Assembly (NCBI GenBank): GCA_900110015.1
Contig: FOCD01000003.1
Span: 124,001 to 188,000, forward strand
DNA: 64,000 nucleotides
DNA from: Terribacillus saccharophilus
GTDB taxonomy: Bacteria > Bacillota > Bacilli > Bacillales > Amphibacillaceae
Reading direction: 5' to 3'
Made by a program: the position numbers and the translations under genes. The notes below the pieces were generated by a model. That model was not told the DNA's origin, ran no database searches, and saw only the letters and a list, made by a program, of their open reading frames with translations. Shown in pieces: positions 25,985 to 34,609 of the stretch. Position 1 is the stretch's first letter, and each line of letters opens with the position of its first letter.

Positions 25985-26826
25985 GCTAATTTCCTCCCCG
26001 TCACTTCAATAAATATATCTCCCAACGTCGGCTGATCGGAATGCACAGCAAGAACTTCCTCTGCCTGCATGTATTGATACAGTCGTTCTGCTCCAGTCGG
26101 ATTATTCTCGATAGTTTCGTTGCGACCATCTTTCAATTCCAGATGAATTGTATTTTTAGCATATTTACGTTGCAATTGGTTCGGCGCATCCATTTCTCGT
26201 ATTTGTCCTTCATGCAGGAACGCTACGCGATCACAAAGCTGCGCGGCTTCCTCCATATTGTGCGTGGTCAGGAAAATCGTTGTTCCTTCTCGGTTTAGAT
26301 CCCGCAGTAGATCATGCATCTTTTGAACATTTCCAGGATCCAAAGCAGAAGTCGGTTCATCGAGGAAAAGCACTTCTGGTTTGTGCAGGACAGCACGGGC
26401 AAGAAGCACACGCTGCTTCATCCCTTTTGACAGTTTTTTTACTGGTTTTTTCTTATCTTCAGCTAAGCCTACCAGCTGCAAAACCTCTTCCACTCTTCCT
26501 GCAGCGGCATTATATAACTTCGCATAGAAATCCAGATTCTGCTCAACTGTCATTCGTTCATATAACCCACTGTTGTCGGTTAAAATACCTATTCTGCCTA
26601 AGTCAGCATCTTTCATTTTAGATGCCGGTTTACCTAGTATATTAACTTCTCCTGCCGTCTGCAGAAGCTGCCCTGTAAGGATCTTAACAGTCGTTGTCTT
26701 TCCGGATCCGCTCGGTCCGAGGAAGCCGAAGACCTCTCCTTTTTTTACATTGAATGAGACTTGCTGTAATGCCCGCTGCTGTCCGAATACCTTGGATAAA
26801 TCCTTCACTTGTAATGCGTAGTCCAT
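25981..26826 (-). CDS. ABC transporter ATP-binding protein
   Basis: 281-aa ATPase with Walker A GPSGSGKTT (about 36-44), signature LSKGMKQRVLLARA, Walker B VLFLDEPTSALD, the switch His in TTHNMEEA and a C-terminal extension of about 70 residues, as in DrrA/NatA-type exporter ATPases. Start ATG at 26826 follows AAAGGAGC. It drives the permease encoded immediately downstream. The gene upstream on the same strand encodes an ABC-LytTR fusion that may regulate this pair. Confidence 0.92.
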   Translation of the reverse strand: MDYALQVKDLSKVFGQQRALQQVSFNVKKGEVFGFLGPSGSGKTTTVKILTGQLLQTAGEVNILGKPASKMKDADLGRIGILTDNSGLYERMTVEQNLDFYAKLYNAAAGRVEEVLQLVGLAEDKKKPVKKLSKGMKQRVLLARAVLHKPEVLFLDEPTSALDPGNVQKMHDLLRDLNREGTTIFLTTHNMEEAAQLCDRVAFLHEGQIREMDAPNQLQRKYAKNTIHLELKDGRNETIENNPTGAERLYQYMQAEEVLAVHSDQPTLGDIFIEVTGRKLA

Positions 26827-26842
26827 GTTATGATGCTCCTTT

Positions 26843-26855
26843 CCGTTCGTAACGG
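26843..26855. promoter_or_regulatory. Palindrome before the ABC ATPase gene
   Basis: CCGTT, CGT, AACGG, a perfect 5-3-5 inverted repeat just upstream of the AAAGGAGC ribosome binding site. A possible operator, based on symmetry only. Confidence 0.3.
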
Positions 26856-26927
26856 TTGATAATCAAAGCTTACTAGTCTTTTGGGAAAAACGCTGTAAAA
26901 TCAAGCTTAACAGAACACTAAAATACT

Positions 26928-26980
26928 GAATGGAGCAAATAATAGGCTGAATACTGCAAAAATCAAGGCCGAATGGAGCA
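26928..26980. repeat. Two direct copies of GAATGGAGCA, 43 bp apart
   Basis: Copies at 26928-26937 and 26971-26980, about four helical turns apart, between the LytTR-type regulator gene and the ABC exporter genes. LytTR proteins typically bind spaced direct repeats, so these are candidate binding sites. The copy at 26971 abuts the regulator stop codon. Confidence 0.4.
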
Positions 26981-26982
26981 GG

Positions 26983-27999
26983 CTACAGATCGAGCATACC
27001 CTTTAATTCTTCGAAACGGTTTTTTGACAACGGAACCGAACTGCGTGAATGATCATCAAGGATCAAACTGAAGCTGTTTCGTGTCCAAGTTACCACTTCC
27101 TTCACCTGCTGCAGATTCACAAGATAGGAACGATGACAGCGAAAGAAGCCAAAAGCCCTCAGCCGCTCCTCCAATTCCTGGAGCGTGTATGTACATGGGT
27201 AGACACCATCTTGTAAATGAAGCTGCGCCACTCCTTCGCTGCTCTCGATAAAGTTAATATCGAAAGGATTAAAAAGAATGATCTTATCATCGATTTTTGC
27301 CGGTATTTTCTCAAGCTTAACTGGCTGTATAGCTTCTTCGCCTGATGCTATTTGCTCGGTTTCCTCTTCAACAGCAATCCTTTTACAGCTTTTTTCCGAC
27401 AAAGTATAGACATAATTGGTGAGCGCTAATGCATTTTCCAAGTCTATAGTAGTAAGAAGGATAGTTTTACCTCTCTCCTTCAACTCACTAATGATGCGGT
27501 GAATGATCAAGCTGGTTTCAAGATCAACATTCTGTTCGGGCTCTTCCATTATGAATATAGGCTGATCTTGCACAATTAGTCTGCCTATTTGCACCCGTCG
27601 CTCCTGTGAATAAGTCAGTTTGCTGATTTTTGTACTTCGACACTCTCGCAGTCCAATTTGCTGCATTACCTCTTCCACTTCAATCTTGCTGCCGTAAAGC
27701 TTCCGAAAAAAGGTCAGATACTCACATACCTTCATTCTTGTATACGTTGCATCATTGAGATACAAAAAACCAATACGATCATTTACAGAATGCAGGTTTT
27801 CGATATTTTCACCGAATAGTAGTACACTACCGGTAGATGGATTTTCTTGTTTCATGATTATGTTAAGCAGCTGACTTCCAATCACTTTATTACAGCGAAT
27901 GACATAACATTCACCAGCTTTCAGCTCAATATCGATTGGAGGCAGGAGCGTTGTATTGTGAGAAGTTTTACTGAGATTTTCGAATTGCAGTGTAGCCAT
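26983..27999 (-). CDS. Degenerate ABC-ATPase fused to LytTR DNA-binding domain
   Basis: 338-aa fusion. Residues 1-210 have the layout of an ABC ATPase, but every catalytic motif is damaged: the Walker A position reads CNKVIGSQL without the Lys, the signature is LTYSQ, Walker B is IFIMEEP with Glu for Asp, and the switch His region is TTIDLENA. Residues about 233-338 are a clear LytTR DNA-binding domain (GFFRCHRSYLVNL, SRSSVPLSKNRF). It is most likely a transcription factor whose ATPase-like part senses nucleotide or docks on the neighbouring exporter ATPase. It lies 157 bp upstream of that exporter operon on the same strand. Confidence 0.85.
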   Translation of the reverse strand: MATLQFENLSKTSHNTTLLPPIDIELKAGECYVIRCNKVIGSQLLNIIMKQENPSTGSVLLFGENIENLHSVNDRIGFLYLNDATYTRMKVCEYLTFFRKLYGSKIEVEEVMQQIGLRECRSTKISKLTYSQERRVQIGRLIVQDQPIFIMEEPEQNVDLETSLIIHRIISELKERGKTILLTTIDLENALALTNYVYTLSEKSCKRIAVEEETEQIASGEEAIQPVKLEKIPAKIDDKIILFNPFDINFIESSEGVAQLHLQDGVYPCTYTLQELEERLRAFGFFRCHRSYLVNLQQVKEVVTWTRNSFSLILDDHSRSSVPLSKNRFEELKGMLDL

Positions 28000-28078
28000 T
28001 ATGTATTCGCCCCCTGTTTTACTTTTATTGTAAAGCTAACTCCATGAATTGGAAATACCGAATCGGAGATGAAGACCA

Positions 28079-28528
28079 TTGAAAAAAGATATAGATGATT
28101 ATCTAAACGAAGGAATATATGGAATAAAAGAAACAAAGGCAAGTGAAAGGAAAGAGTTTCTGGGAACATTGCGGGAAAGAACGATACTTGCATTGACAGA
28201 AGGAGAAGTCGTCCAGCAGAAAGGACTAAAACAGCTGGAGGAAGCTATGAAAAGCTATCCTGATGCTTCCCTGCGATTTTCCGGAGAAGTTACGATGCGT
28301 TTCTTCAAGCCGTACAAGACGCTTGCTTCATCGCGTCATATTCCATACACATCCGTAACTAATCAAGGCGCAGATGTGGATATCGCGCTCGTTCTGCATG
28401 TTGATCATGCGATTGATAAACCTGATATCTTCCTGCACGAGGAGAAGGAGCAAGAGAAGGCAACAGAAATAACCAAAAAAACAGAGCACTCCATTACATC
28501 TGTGCTTAAAAATATCTTTAAACGGTAA
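28079..28528 (+). CDS. YueI family protein
   Basis: 149-aa protein matching the YueI (DUF1694) family: ERKEFLGTLRERTILALTEGEV near the N-terminus is the most conserved block, followed by an alpha/beta region and a family-like ending with extra charged residues (EEKEQEKATEITKK). Function is unknown in the whole family. The start is TTG at 28079 with GGAGATGA upstream. It is divergent from the LytTR fusion, and the two share an 80-bp intergenic region. Confidence 0.82.
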   Translation: MKKDIDDYLNEGIYGIKETKASERKEFLGTLRERTILALTEGEVVQQKGLKQLEEAMKSYPDASLRFSGEVTMRFFKPYKTLASSRHIPYTSVTNQGADVDIALVLHVDHAIDKPDIFLHEEKEQEKATEITKKTEHSITSVLKNIFKR

Positions 28529-28587
28529 TAGAACTGTTAAGTGCACGTAAGGTTTCTATGATAGCCTGACAGAGAGGAGTAATAAAC

Positions 28588-29208
28588 TTGTTCACATTCA
28601 ATGCAAATGACCTTTCAGCCAAAACACACTACAAAATACTCACAGGAAGCATCATCCCAAGGCCAGTAGCTTTCGTCACGACCAAATCGCCAGAATCGGA
28701 AGTAGTCAACGCTGCTCCATTCAGCTACTTTTCAATTGTAAGTGCAACGCCGCCTCTTATCAGCATTTCGATCCAGCGTGCAGGAGGAAAACAAAAGGAT
28801 ACGGCCCGCCATGCTATTCACTCTGGCGAGCTTGTTGTCCATATCAGCACAGAGCCAATTGTAGAGGAAATGAACAAAACCGCAGCAACGCTTCCTTCAG
28901 AAGAAAGTGAGCTTGATCACACCAGCTTAACACTCGAGCCAAGCACATACGTTTCGGTTCCCGGAATTGCTGAAGCTTCCATTAGGATGGAATGCACCTT
29001 GTATGAACATATCGAGATAAAAGATGATGATGGGGCTGTTACAGCAGATCTATTGCTTGCAAAGGTGGCTGGTTATCATCTTTCACCAGAAGTTTATGAT
29101 GACAGCACCGGCTATCTGAATGCGGAAACCATCCAGCCAATCAGCCGCTTGGCAGGTAATGATTACAGTAAGCTTGGAAAGCTATTCACACTGAAACGTC
29201 CAGAATAA
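28588..29208 (+). CDS. Flavin reductase-like FMN-binding protein
   Basis: 206-aa split-barrel flavoprotein of the flavin reductase/DIM6-NTAB family: GSIIPRPVAFVTTKS, NAAPFSYFSIVSATPPLISISIQ and the KDTARHAIHSGELVVHI block, which together form the FMN site. It may reduce FMN with NAD(P)H or act on its own substrate. Start TTG at 28588 follows AGAGGAG. The next gene begins 20 bp downstream, so it is probably co-transcribed with that SDR. Confidence 0.87.
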   Translation: MFTFNANDLSAKTHYKILTGSIIPRPVAFVTTKSPESEVVNAAPFSYFSIVSATPPLISISIQRAGGKQKDTARHAIHSGELVVHISTEPIVEEMNKTAATLPSEESELDHTSLTLEPSTYVSVPGIAEASIRMECTLYEHIEIKDDDGAVTADLLLAKVAGYHLSPEVYDDSTGYLNAETIQPISRLAGNDYSKLGKLFTLKRPE

Positions 29209-29228
29209 CAAGGAAAGTGGTGTACAAT

Positions 29229-30071
29229 ATGCAGAAAACAGCCGTAATCACCGGCGCTAATTCCGGTATGGGCTTTGCCACAGCTGTATCGTTAGCCAGA
29301 AGAGGATACGCCGTATGTATGCTTTGTCGCTCTGAAGAACGCGGCACACAAGCAATGAAGGAAGCTAAACAGCAAAGCGGTTCGGAGAACATACATTTAT
29401 ATGTATGCGACTTGGCTTCATTTACTAGTATTCACACCTGTGCGGAAGCATTGAAAGCAGAACATCCTGCTATTGACGTACTCATCAACAATGCCGGCAT
29501 TGTTACAACAAAAAAACAATTCACTGCTGATGGTTTGGAGATGATGATGGGTGTGAATCATCTCGGACACTTCCTCTTGACCAATTTACTGATAGAACAA
29601 ATCAAAGCAGCACCTCAAGGTCGTGTGGTCGTTGTATCTTCCGGTGCTTATAAAATCGGAAAAATAAATCTGGATGATCTAGGCGGAGCCGAATCCTTTA
29701 CGCCTTGGCAAAATTACGGTCACAGCAAACTTGCTAACCTTTTATTCACCAAAGAGCTGTCTCTGCGTCTTCATCATTCAAATGCCACGGTAAACGCAGT
29801 ACATCCTGGAGCGGTAAGCACAAGTCTCGGTGTGGACAGGCAGACCGGATTTGGCAAAAAGATTCATCAATTACTACGTCCATTTTTCCAATCGCCTGCT
29901 GATGGGGCAGATACTGCTCTGTATCTAGCGGAAAGCTCTGAAGTGCAGCATGTATCTGGCGGTTACTTTTACAAACGTCAAATCCAGGACGTGAAGGGCC
30001 AGGCCGATGATGCTGAACTAGCTAAGCAGCTCTGGGCAATCAGTGAAAGAAAAGTGGGATTGACCGTATGA
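29229..30071 (+). CDS. Short-chain dehydrogenase, retinol-dehydrogenase-like
   Basis: 280-aa classical SDR. Cofactor motif TGANSGMG (about 8-15), acidic CDLAS, NNAGIV, catalytic Ser in VVVSSGAY and catalytic YGHSK. The DLGG segment and the HPGAVSTSLG block resemble the retinol dehydrogenase/WW-oxidoreductase branch; the substrate is unknown. The ATG at 29229 is preferred over the GTG at 29217, which lies in the AAGGAAAG ribosome binding site. Its last base adjoins the stop of the converging niaR, with a hairpin over the junction. Confidence 0.88.
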   Translation: MQKTAVITGANSGMGFATAVSLARRGYAVCMLCRSEERGTQAMKEAKQQSGSENIHLYVCDLASFTSIHTCAEALKAEHPAIDVLINNAGIVTTKKQFTADGLEMMMGVNHLGHFLLTNLLIEQIKAAPQGRVVVVSSGAYKIGKINLDDLGGAESFTPWQNYGHSKLANLLFTKELSLRLHHSNATVNAVHPGAVSTSLGVDRQTGFGKKIHQLLRPFFQSPADGADTALYLAESSEVQHVSGGYFYKRQIQDVKGQADDAELAKQLWAISERKVGLTV

Positions 30072-30081
30072 TCAATCCCAC
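30054..30081. terminator. Hairpin over the SDR/niaR junction
   Basis: GTGGGATTGA pairs with TCAATCCCAC around CCGTATGA. The T tract is poor, so termination may be weak. Both stop codons lie inside it. Confidence 0.45.
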
Positions 30082-30614
30082 TCTGGCACTAAAAAGCCAT
30101 GATGGCTCAACAAATTGATTGCTTCCTCCATTATTGACTCATCATTTGCTGCCAATGTATGAAGATGGATACCATCAGTCAGTTCAGATAAATAACCTGC
30201 ATTGCTGTTTGCTATCCGCTCGATGAACTTTTTTACTTCTCTTCGGCTGGATACCATGATAGAAGCCGTTATTTGTCCATAAACTGGATGCTCCACCCGG
30301 ACATCCTTCACTGTCACACCCAAGTCTACAAGCAATTGCAGCTCTTCCTCCGTCCGTTCAGGTGCATGCTGACAAGCTACGATTCTTTCAACTGAATAGG
30401 CAGGATGCTGCTGCAGTACATATCCCTCACTGGTAGCGATGATCGGGTGCTGCTCTGCTTTCAACAGTGTAACATCACCTACGATAACCTGTCTGCTGAC
30501 ATTTGCCTCCTCTGCCAGTTCACTTCCCTTAAGTGGGCCGGCTGCTGCCTGCAACTTATTCAATAACCACTTTCTGCGCGTACTCCCCAATAACTTCTTT
30601 TTTTCTTGGCCCAT
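30072..30614 (-). CDS. niaR: Niacin-responsive transcriptional repressor NiaR
   Basis: 180-aa regulator with an N-terminal HTH_11 domain (SRQVIVGDVTLLKA) and a C-terminal 3H domain with the conserved His-containing segments CQHAP, VEHPVYGQI and DGIHLHT that bind metal and niacin. NiaR represses NAD-synthesis genes when nicotinic acid is available. The usual nadBCA neighbours are absent here; nadE lies 7 kb away on the same strand without a recognisable NiaR site. Confidence 0.9.
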   Translation of the reverse strand: MGQEKKKLLGSTRRKWLLNKLQAAAGPLKGSELAEEANVSRQVIVGDVTLLKAEQHPIIATSEGYVLQQHPAYSVERIVACQHAPERTEEELQLLVDLGVTVKDVRVEHPVYGQITASIMVSSRREVKKFIERIANSNAGYLSELTDGIHLHTLAANDESIMEEAINLLSHHGFLVPEWD

Positions 30615-30656
30615 CTCGAATCCGTCCTTTACCCTGTTTCCTGTATTATAGCAAAT

Positions 30657-30688
30657 AAAAAAGACACAGCCATATTAGCTGTGTCTTA
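30657..30688 (-). terminator. Terminator of the gspA-like gene
   Basis: AAGACACAGC pairs with GCTGTGTCTT, followed on the minus strand by T6. Confidence 0.85.
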
Positions 30689-31567
30689 GTCTGCGTACAC
30701 TTCCTGTTCCTTTTTCTCAGGAAGTACTTTCCATGGTGTCTGCTGCAGGAATTCGAAATACAGCGGAGCAAACGGATGCCCTACATCTGAGTTCCACGGT
30801 TTATTCGCACCAGTGAAATGAACGATGGCAGGTGATTGGCGAGCTTCTTTATAACGTTTCCGCTCTACTAATTCTCGAGGCGTTTTTGTCTTTAGTATGA
30901 TAAAGGATTGCGCATTCCATTTCGGATGGATTGGCTTCCACTTATCCCAAAGAATAGCATTCAAGGCATCTTGATCATGTAAGTAAAGGAAATCCGGATC
31001 ATTGTTTTCATCAATGAATTGCAGCACTCTATTCGAGATATTTTGTTTGCGCCAGCCTTCCATGTCAATAACCATCATACCGGAATTAAAGTACTTGCCT
31101 TCAGTAGTAATATTCATTTTCTCCAAACGCTGAAGCTGGCCAGCATCCTCTACTGCCGCCATCAGGTTCCCATCCAGATCGATATCGTTCAGCTGGGCAA
31201 TATCCGTCAGCACAAGTGTGTCGCAGTCGATATAGATGACTCGTTCTACACTAGGATCTGTTATGACCTCCGGAATGGAGATACGATAGTAAGCTGTTTT
31301 ATTTATATATCTGCTTTCTGTTGCATTCTTATAGGATTCTGTATCTATGGATAGAAAACGGATCGGAACACCGAATTGCATCGTCGTCTTCATTAGCATT
31401 CTTTTGTTTGGCTTTTTGATGCCCCCGTCGATTACATATAGCATGACTCGTCTGTTCTTATCGACATTTGTAAGCAGGGATGCCAGCATCACACCAAGGT
31501 GGTGGGCATAGTTATCATCCGCACTGGAAACAACATGAATTGTATCTTTGTGATGCAAGACGTTCAT
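30686..31567 (-). CDS. gspA: GT8 family glycosyltransferase, GspA-like general stress protein
   Basis: 293-aa family 8 glycosyltransferase: IHVVSSADDNYAHHLGVMLAS at the start, the DCD metal site in VIYIDCDTLV, FNSGMMVIDMEGWR, DQDALNAIL and HFTGANKPW near the end. Length and motifs match B. subtilis GspA (about 286 aa), a sigma-B controlled general stress protein, and a near-consensus sigma-B promoter precedes this gene too. Donor and acceptor sugars are unknown. Start ATG at 31567 follows AAAGGAGGA. Confidence 0.85.
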   Translation of the reverse strand: MNVLHHKDTIHVVSSADDNYAHHLGVMLASLLTNVDKNRRVMLYVIDGGIKKPNKRMLMKTTMQFGVPIRFLSIDTESYKNATESRYINKTAYYRISIPEVITDPSVERVIYIDCDTLVLTDIAQLNDIDLDGNLMAAVEDAGQLQRLEKMNITTEGKYFNSGMMVIDMEGWRKQNISNRVLQFIDENNDPDFLYLHDQDALNAILWDKWKPIHPKWNAQSFIILKTKTPRELVERKRYKEARQSPAIVHFTGANKPWNSDVGHPFAPLYFEFLQQTPWKVLPEKKEQEVYAD

Positions 31568-31591
31568 CCTCCTTTGAAATCGTACATTTCT

Positions 31592-31617
31592 GTACCCTGC
31601 TTTTCCTTACAGGAAAC
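31592..31617 (-). promoter_or_regulatory. Sigma-B promoter of the gspA-like gene
   Basis: On the minus strand GTTTCC, 14 bp, GGGTAC, about 25 bp before the start codon. Confidence 0.65.
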
Positions 31618-31683
31618 CCTTTATAGCAAAAATAAGCAGATAGAACTGTTAATTGTTTGATAATTAGGACAATTATTCCGGTT

Positions 31684-31723
31684 AAAAAGAGCTATTACAA
31701 CTAGTTAATTGCAATAGCTCTTT
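31684..31723 (-). terminator. Terminator of aroK
   Basis: AAAGAGCTATT pairs with AATAGCTCTTT (interrupted stem) followed by a T run on the minus strand. Confidence 0.8.
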
Positions 31724-31737
31724 GATCAAGTGTTTGA

Positions 31738-32307
31738 TCAAGATAGCGGCTGATGGAGTTCCCAGCCCAGCTTCAGTATTTCCACGATATAATCCGCGAC
31801 TTCCTCTGGATTCAAGTTATCGGTTGTGACCCGCGCATTATGTTCTGCATAAATCGCCTGTCGTTCGTCAAAGATCTCTTGGACCTCGTCGACCGACTTA
31901 TTATGCAGCACAGGGCGGTTTTCGATCAGCAGATCCATACGTTCCTTCCAGCGATCCCAACTTAAATCAAGGAAGAGCACCAGACAGCTGTCGAGACATT
32001 TTTCCCGGATGGCTTCTTGTTTAAAAGCACCACCTCCGAGAGAAACGATATTACATTGTTTATTATCACAAATATCGATGACCGTATTCCGTTCAATCTC
32101 TCGAAAATACCCTTCACCATGCTGCGCAAATATTTCTGGTATCGTCTTGTCATAACGGCGTTCGATTTCGATATCAACGTCGATGAAATCCCTGTAAAGT
32201 TTATCGGCAACCATCTTGCCGATGGTCGTTTTCCCGACACCCATGAATCCGATCAGGACGATATTCTTCGCCCGCACGGGTATATGCTGTCTGCTCATTG
32301 TCCGCAC
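31738..32307 (-). CDS. aroK: Shikimate kinase AroK
   Basis: 189-aa P-loop kinase phosphorylating shikimate in aromatic amino acid synthesis. Walker A GFMGVGKTT (about 19-27), FIDVDIEIERR for shikimate and Mg binding, EGYFREIE and the VSLGGGAF substrate loop are all present; the lid has ENRPVL. The start is GTG at 32307, seven bases after GAGAGGAG; an ATG three codons on is too far from that site. No other aromatic pathway gene is adjacent, as also in B. subtilis. Confidence 0.9.
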   Translation of the reverse strand: MRTMSRQHIPVRAKNIVLIGFMGVGKTTIGKMVADKLYRDFIDVDIEIERRYDKTIPEIFAQHGEGYFREIERNTVIDICDNKQCNIVSLGGGAFKQEAIREKCLDSCLVLFLDLSWDRWKERMDLLIENRPVLHNKSVDEVQEIFDERQAIYAEHNARVTTDNLNPEEVADYIVEILKLGWELHQPLS

Positions 32308-32339
32308 GCTGTAACTCCTCTCCTTACGTTTCGTATACT

Positions 32340-32372
32340 TTGCATTATGTTCTATTGTATACGATAAATCAA
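32340..32372. promoter_or_regulatory. Inverted repeat upstream of aroK
   Basis: CGTATAC and GTATACG arms separated by about 18 bp just upstream of aroK. Possible operator or promoter symmetry; no regulator suggested. Confidence 0.25.
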
Positions 32373-32394
32373 AAAATCGTAAGAGAGAAATACC

Positions 32395-33366
32395 CTACTT
32401 CACTGCGGCATCGGCAAGCTCTAGATTCAGCCACTTTACTTCTTCTTCCGTCAGATCAATATCAATTGCCGGCAGTGCTTCTTCTAATCGCTGTACATTT
32501 TTACAACCGACAATAGCACATGTCGGGAAATCTTGATGCAGTACATACGCAACAGCAATCTGATTCGCCGTCACGCCTTTTTTCTCAGCAATTTCGGCTG
32601 CACGATCAAATCGTTCCCAGTTATCATCATTGTAATAAACCCGGGCTATTTCTTCATCTGTCACATGATGCCTATCATAGGTACCAGTAAAGAAGCCTCC
32701 TGCCTGAGATGCCCAAGAAATGACCGGCATACCTGTACGGCGGTGCCAAGCCAGATTATCATTATCCAATGCCACTGTCTCAGCCCAGCGCACTTCGTTC
32801 AGCTGCGCGAGACTCAAGTTCGGACTGTTCACGAACAGTCGGTCAAATCCTTTGGCATCAGCGTAGGCATTCGCCTCCTCAATGCGATCAGGCTGCCAAT
32901 TAGATACTCCATATATGCCGATTTTCCCGGCCTTTTTATGCTCATGCAGCATATCCATAAGCACTTGGACAGGAACACTTCGATCATCCCGATGTATGAG
33001 ATAGATGTCGATATAATCTGTCTGCAGATTTTCCAAGCTATCATGTAGATCCTTTGTAATTTCGACAGGATCAACACGCTTCATGTCGGGATGATGCGTA
33101 CCATCCTTATCAATATGGTAATGCCCGCCTTTGGATATAAGAATCACATCCTCACGGTTACCTCGCTCTTGCATCCACTGACCAATCAGTTTCTCAGCTT
33201 GGTATTTCGCATATTTTGGTCCTGTATCAATCGTATTGCCGCCTGCCTGTAAGAAGGCATCCAGAACAGCGAATACATCATCTTTTTTGTCTTCGAAGAA
33301 TTTTGTTGTTCCCAGGATTAATTGTGATAGCGGGCGCTCGATTCCTGGTATAGCTGTATATTTCAT
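32395..33366 (-). CDS. Aldo/keto reductase
   Basis: 323-aa NADPH-dependent aldo/keto reductase (TIM barrel). The catalytic tetrad is visible: Asp in NTIDTGPKY, Tyr in KYAKYQAEKLIG, Lys in VILISKGG and His in DIYLIHRDD. The C-terminal coenzyme region (IAVAYVL, AIVGCKNVQRLEEAL) is also intact. It probably detoxifies aldehydes or reduces sugars. A weak sigma-B-like promoter lies about 80 bp upstream. Monocistronic; aroK follows 87 bp downstream without a clear terminator. Confidence 0.9.
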   Translation of the reverse strand: MKYTAIPGIERPLSQLILGTTKFFEDKKDDVFAVLDAFLQAGGNTIDTGPKYAKYQAEKLIGQWMQERGNREDVILISKGGHYHIDKDGTHHPDMKRVDPVEITKDLHDSLENLQTDYIDIYLIHRDDRSVPVQVLMDMLHEHKKAGKIGIYGVSNWQPDRIEEANAYADAKGFDRLFVNSPNLSLAQLNEVRWAETVALDNDNLAWHRRTGMPVISWASQAGGFFTGTYDRHHVTDEEIARVYYNDDNWERFDRAAEIAEKKGVTANQIAVAYVLHQDFPTCAIVGCKNVQRLEEALPAIDIDLTEEEVKWLNLELADAAVK

Positions 33367-33438
33367 CCTGAAAAACCTCCCTTTATTCTGAAAAGTAAGT
33401 AAGCAGTTTGCATTCCTATTCCCTTTTTAATAAGAAAA

Positions 33439-33464
33439 GTATCCTTTGCTAGTACAGAAAAAAC
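33439..33464 (-). promoter_or_regulatory. Weak sigma-B-like promoter
   Basis: On the minus strand GTTTTT, 14 bp, GGATAC, before the aldo/keto reductase gene. The -10 differs at two positions from GGGTAT. Confidence 0.3.
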
Positions 33465-33554
33465 AGAGTTCTTATAAGAAGAAACTATTACGGGGTTGTT
33501 TCCTATAGGGGCGTGTATAATCACTTTAGCATTATGGCCATGCCTTCAGCAAAT

Positions 33555-33588
33555 AAAAAGAGCAATCACACAGGTGTGACTGCTCTTA
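33555..33588 (-). terminator. Terminator of ppaC
   Basis: AAGAGCA.TCACA pairs with TGTGA.TGCTCTT, followed by T5 on the minus strand. Confidence 0.8.
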
Positions 33589-33594
33589 TATGCA

Positions 33595-34524
33595 TTAGCC
33601 ATTCATGACTTCTGTCAGAACTGGCACGATTTGTTTCTTACGAGATACAACACCTTTTAGGGTTGCTGTATTATTGGAAAGCTTCACTTGGAACGCTTTT
33701 TCGACAGCTTCTGTATCTGCTCCGATTGCGATTGCAGTGGAGTCATTTGTCAGGATATTCGTGATAGCGAAGAGATAGAGCTTCAGGCCTTTATCTGTAA
33801 TCTTCTGCTTCATCGCTGCTTCTACTTCAGCCTGACGTACAAGAACATCCTGTTCATCCACAACGTTGACTTGCGCAATTTCTACTGTTGCATTACCCAT
33901 CTGGAATTCTTTTGCATCAAGTGTGATCAATTCCTCAGGAGTTTTCTTGCTAACATCCGCTCCAGCTTTCAGCATATCCAAGCCGTATGTATCTACATCG
34001 ACATCAGCAATTTCTGCAAGTTCCTTCGCAGCCTTAATGTCCTGTTCTGTACATGTAGGAGATTTGAACAATAGAGAATCAGAGATGATTGCACTCAGCA
34101 TAGCACCTGCGATTTCTTTTGGAATCTCTACATCATGCTCTTTGTAGATTTTCTTGATGATAGTTGCTGTACATCCAACTGGTTCCGCACGGTAATAAAG
34201 CGGATCAGCTGTTTCGAAATTGGCAATACGATGGTGATCGACAACTTCAATTACAGAAACCGTATCGATATCTGAAACACTTTGCTGTTTTTCGTTGTGG
34301 TCGACTAAGATGACTTGCTCAGCATCTCCATCAATCGCCTCTATTACACGAGGTGCTTCCAATCCGAAAGTTTTCAAAGCGAATGCTGTTTCTTCATTCA
34401 ATTCTCCCAGGCGGACTGCTTCTGCTTCCACACCTAGTTTATTTTTTAAATGCGCGTATGCAATTGCGGATGTAACCGCATCTGTATCCGGGTTTTTATG
34501 TCCAAAGACTAGTACTTTACCCAC
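33595..34524 (-). CDS. ppaC: Manganese-dependent inorganic pyrophosphatase PpaC
   Basis: 309-aa family II pyrophosphatase (DHH superfamily), hydrolysing pyrophosphate to two phosphates. Metal and active-site segments: [11 protein letters not shown] at residues 6-16, VDHNE, the signature VVDHHRI near 95, and VGCTATII; the DHHA2 domain includes [10 protein letters not shown] close to the C-terminus. The length is exactly that of Bacillus PpaC. Start ATG at 34524 after AAAGGAGAG. Stands alone. Confidence 0.95.
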   Translation of the reverse strand: MGKVLVFGHKNPDTDAVTSAIAYAHLKNKLGVEAEAVRLGELNEETAFALKTFGLEAPRVIEAIDGDAEQVILVDHNEKQQSVSDIDTVSVIEVVDHHRIANFETADPLYYRAEPVGCTATIIKKIYKEHDVEIPKEIAGAMLSAIISDSLLFKSPTCTEQDIKAAKELAEIADVDVDTYGLDMLKAGADVSKKTPEELITLDAKEFQMGNATVEIAQVNVVDEQDVLVRQAEVEAAMKQKITDKGLKLYLFAITNILTNDSTAIAIGADTEAVEKAFQVKLSNNTATLKGVVSRKKQIVPVLTEVMNG

Positions 34525-34609
34525 TGCCTATCTCTCCTTTTTGCATTGCCGGCGAGTGCCGGACATGATGTATTCATTTTACATGATTATAGCCGTTTTA
34601 AAAAGGGAC

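Noticed and set aside
33500-33545. Plus-strand TATAAT promoter for a small RNA before the ppaC terminator
   Set aside because: The nearest -35-like element is only 14 bp away and no conserved structure was seen beyond the ppaC terminator.
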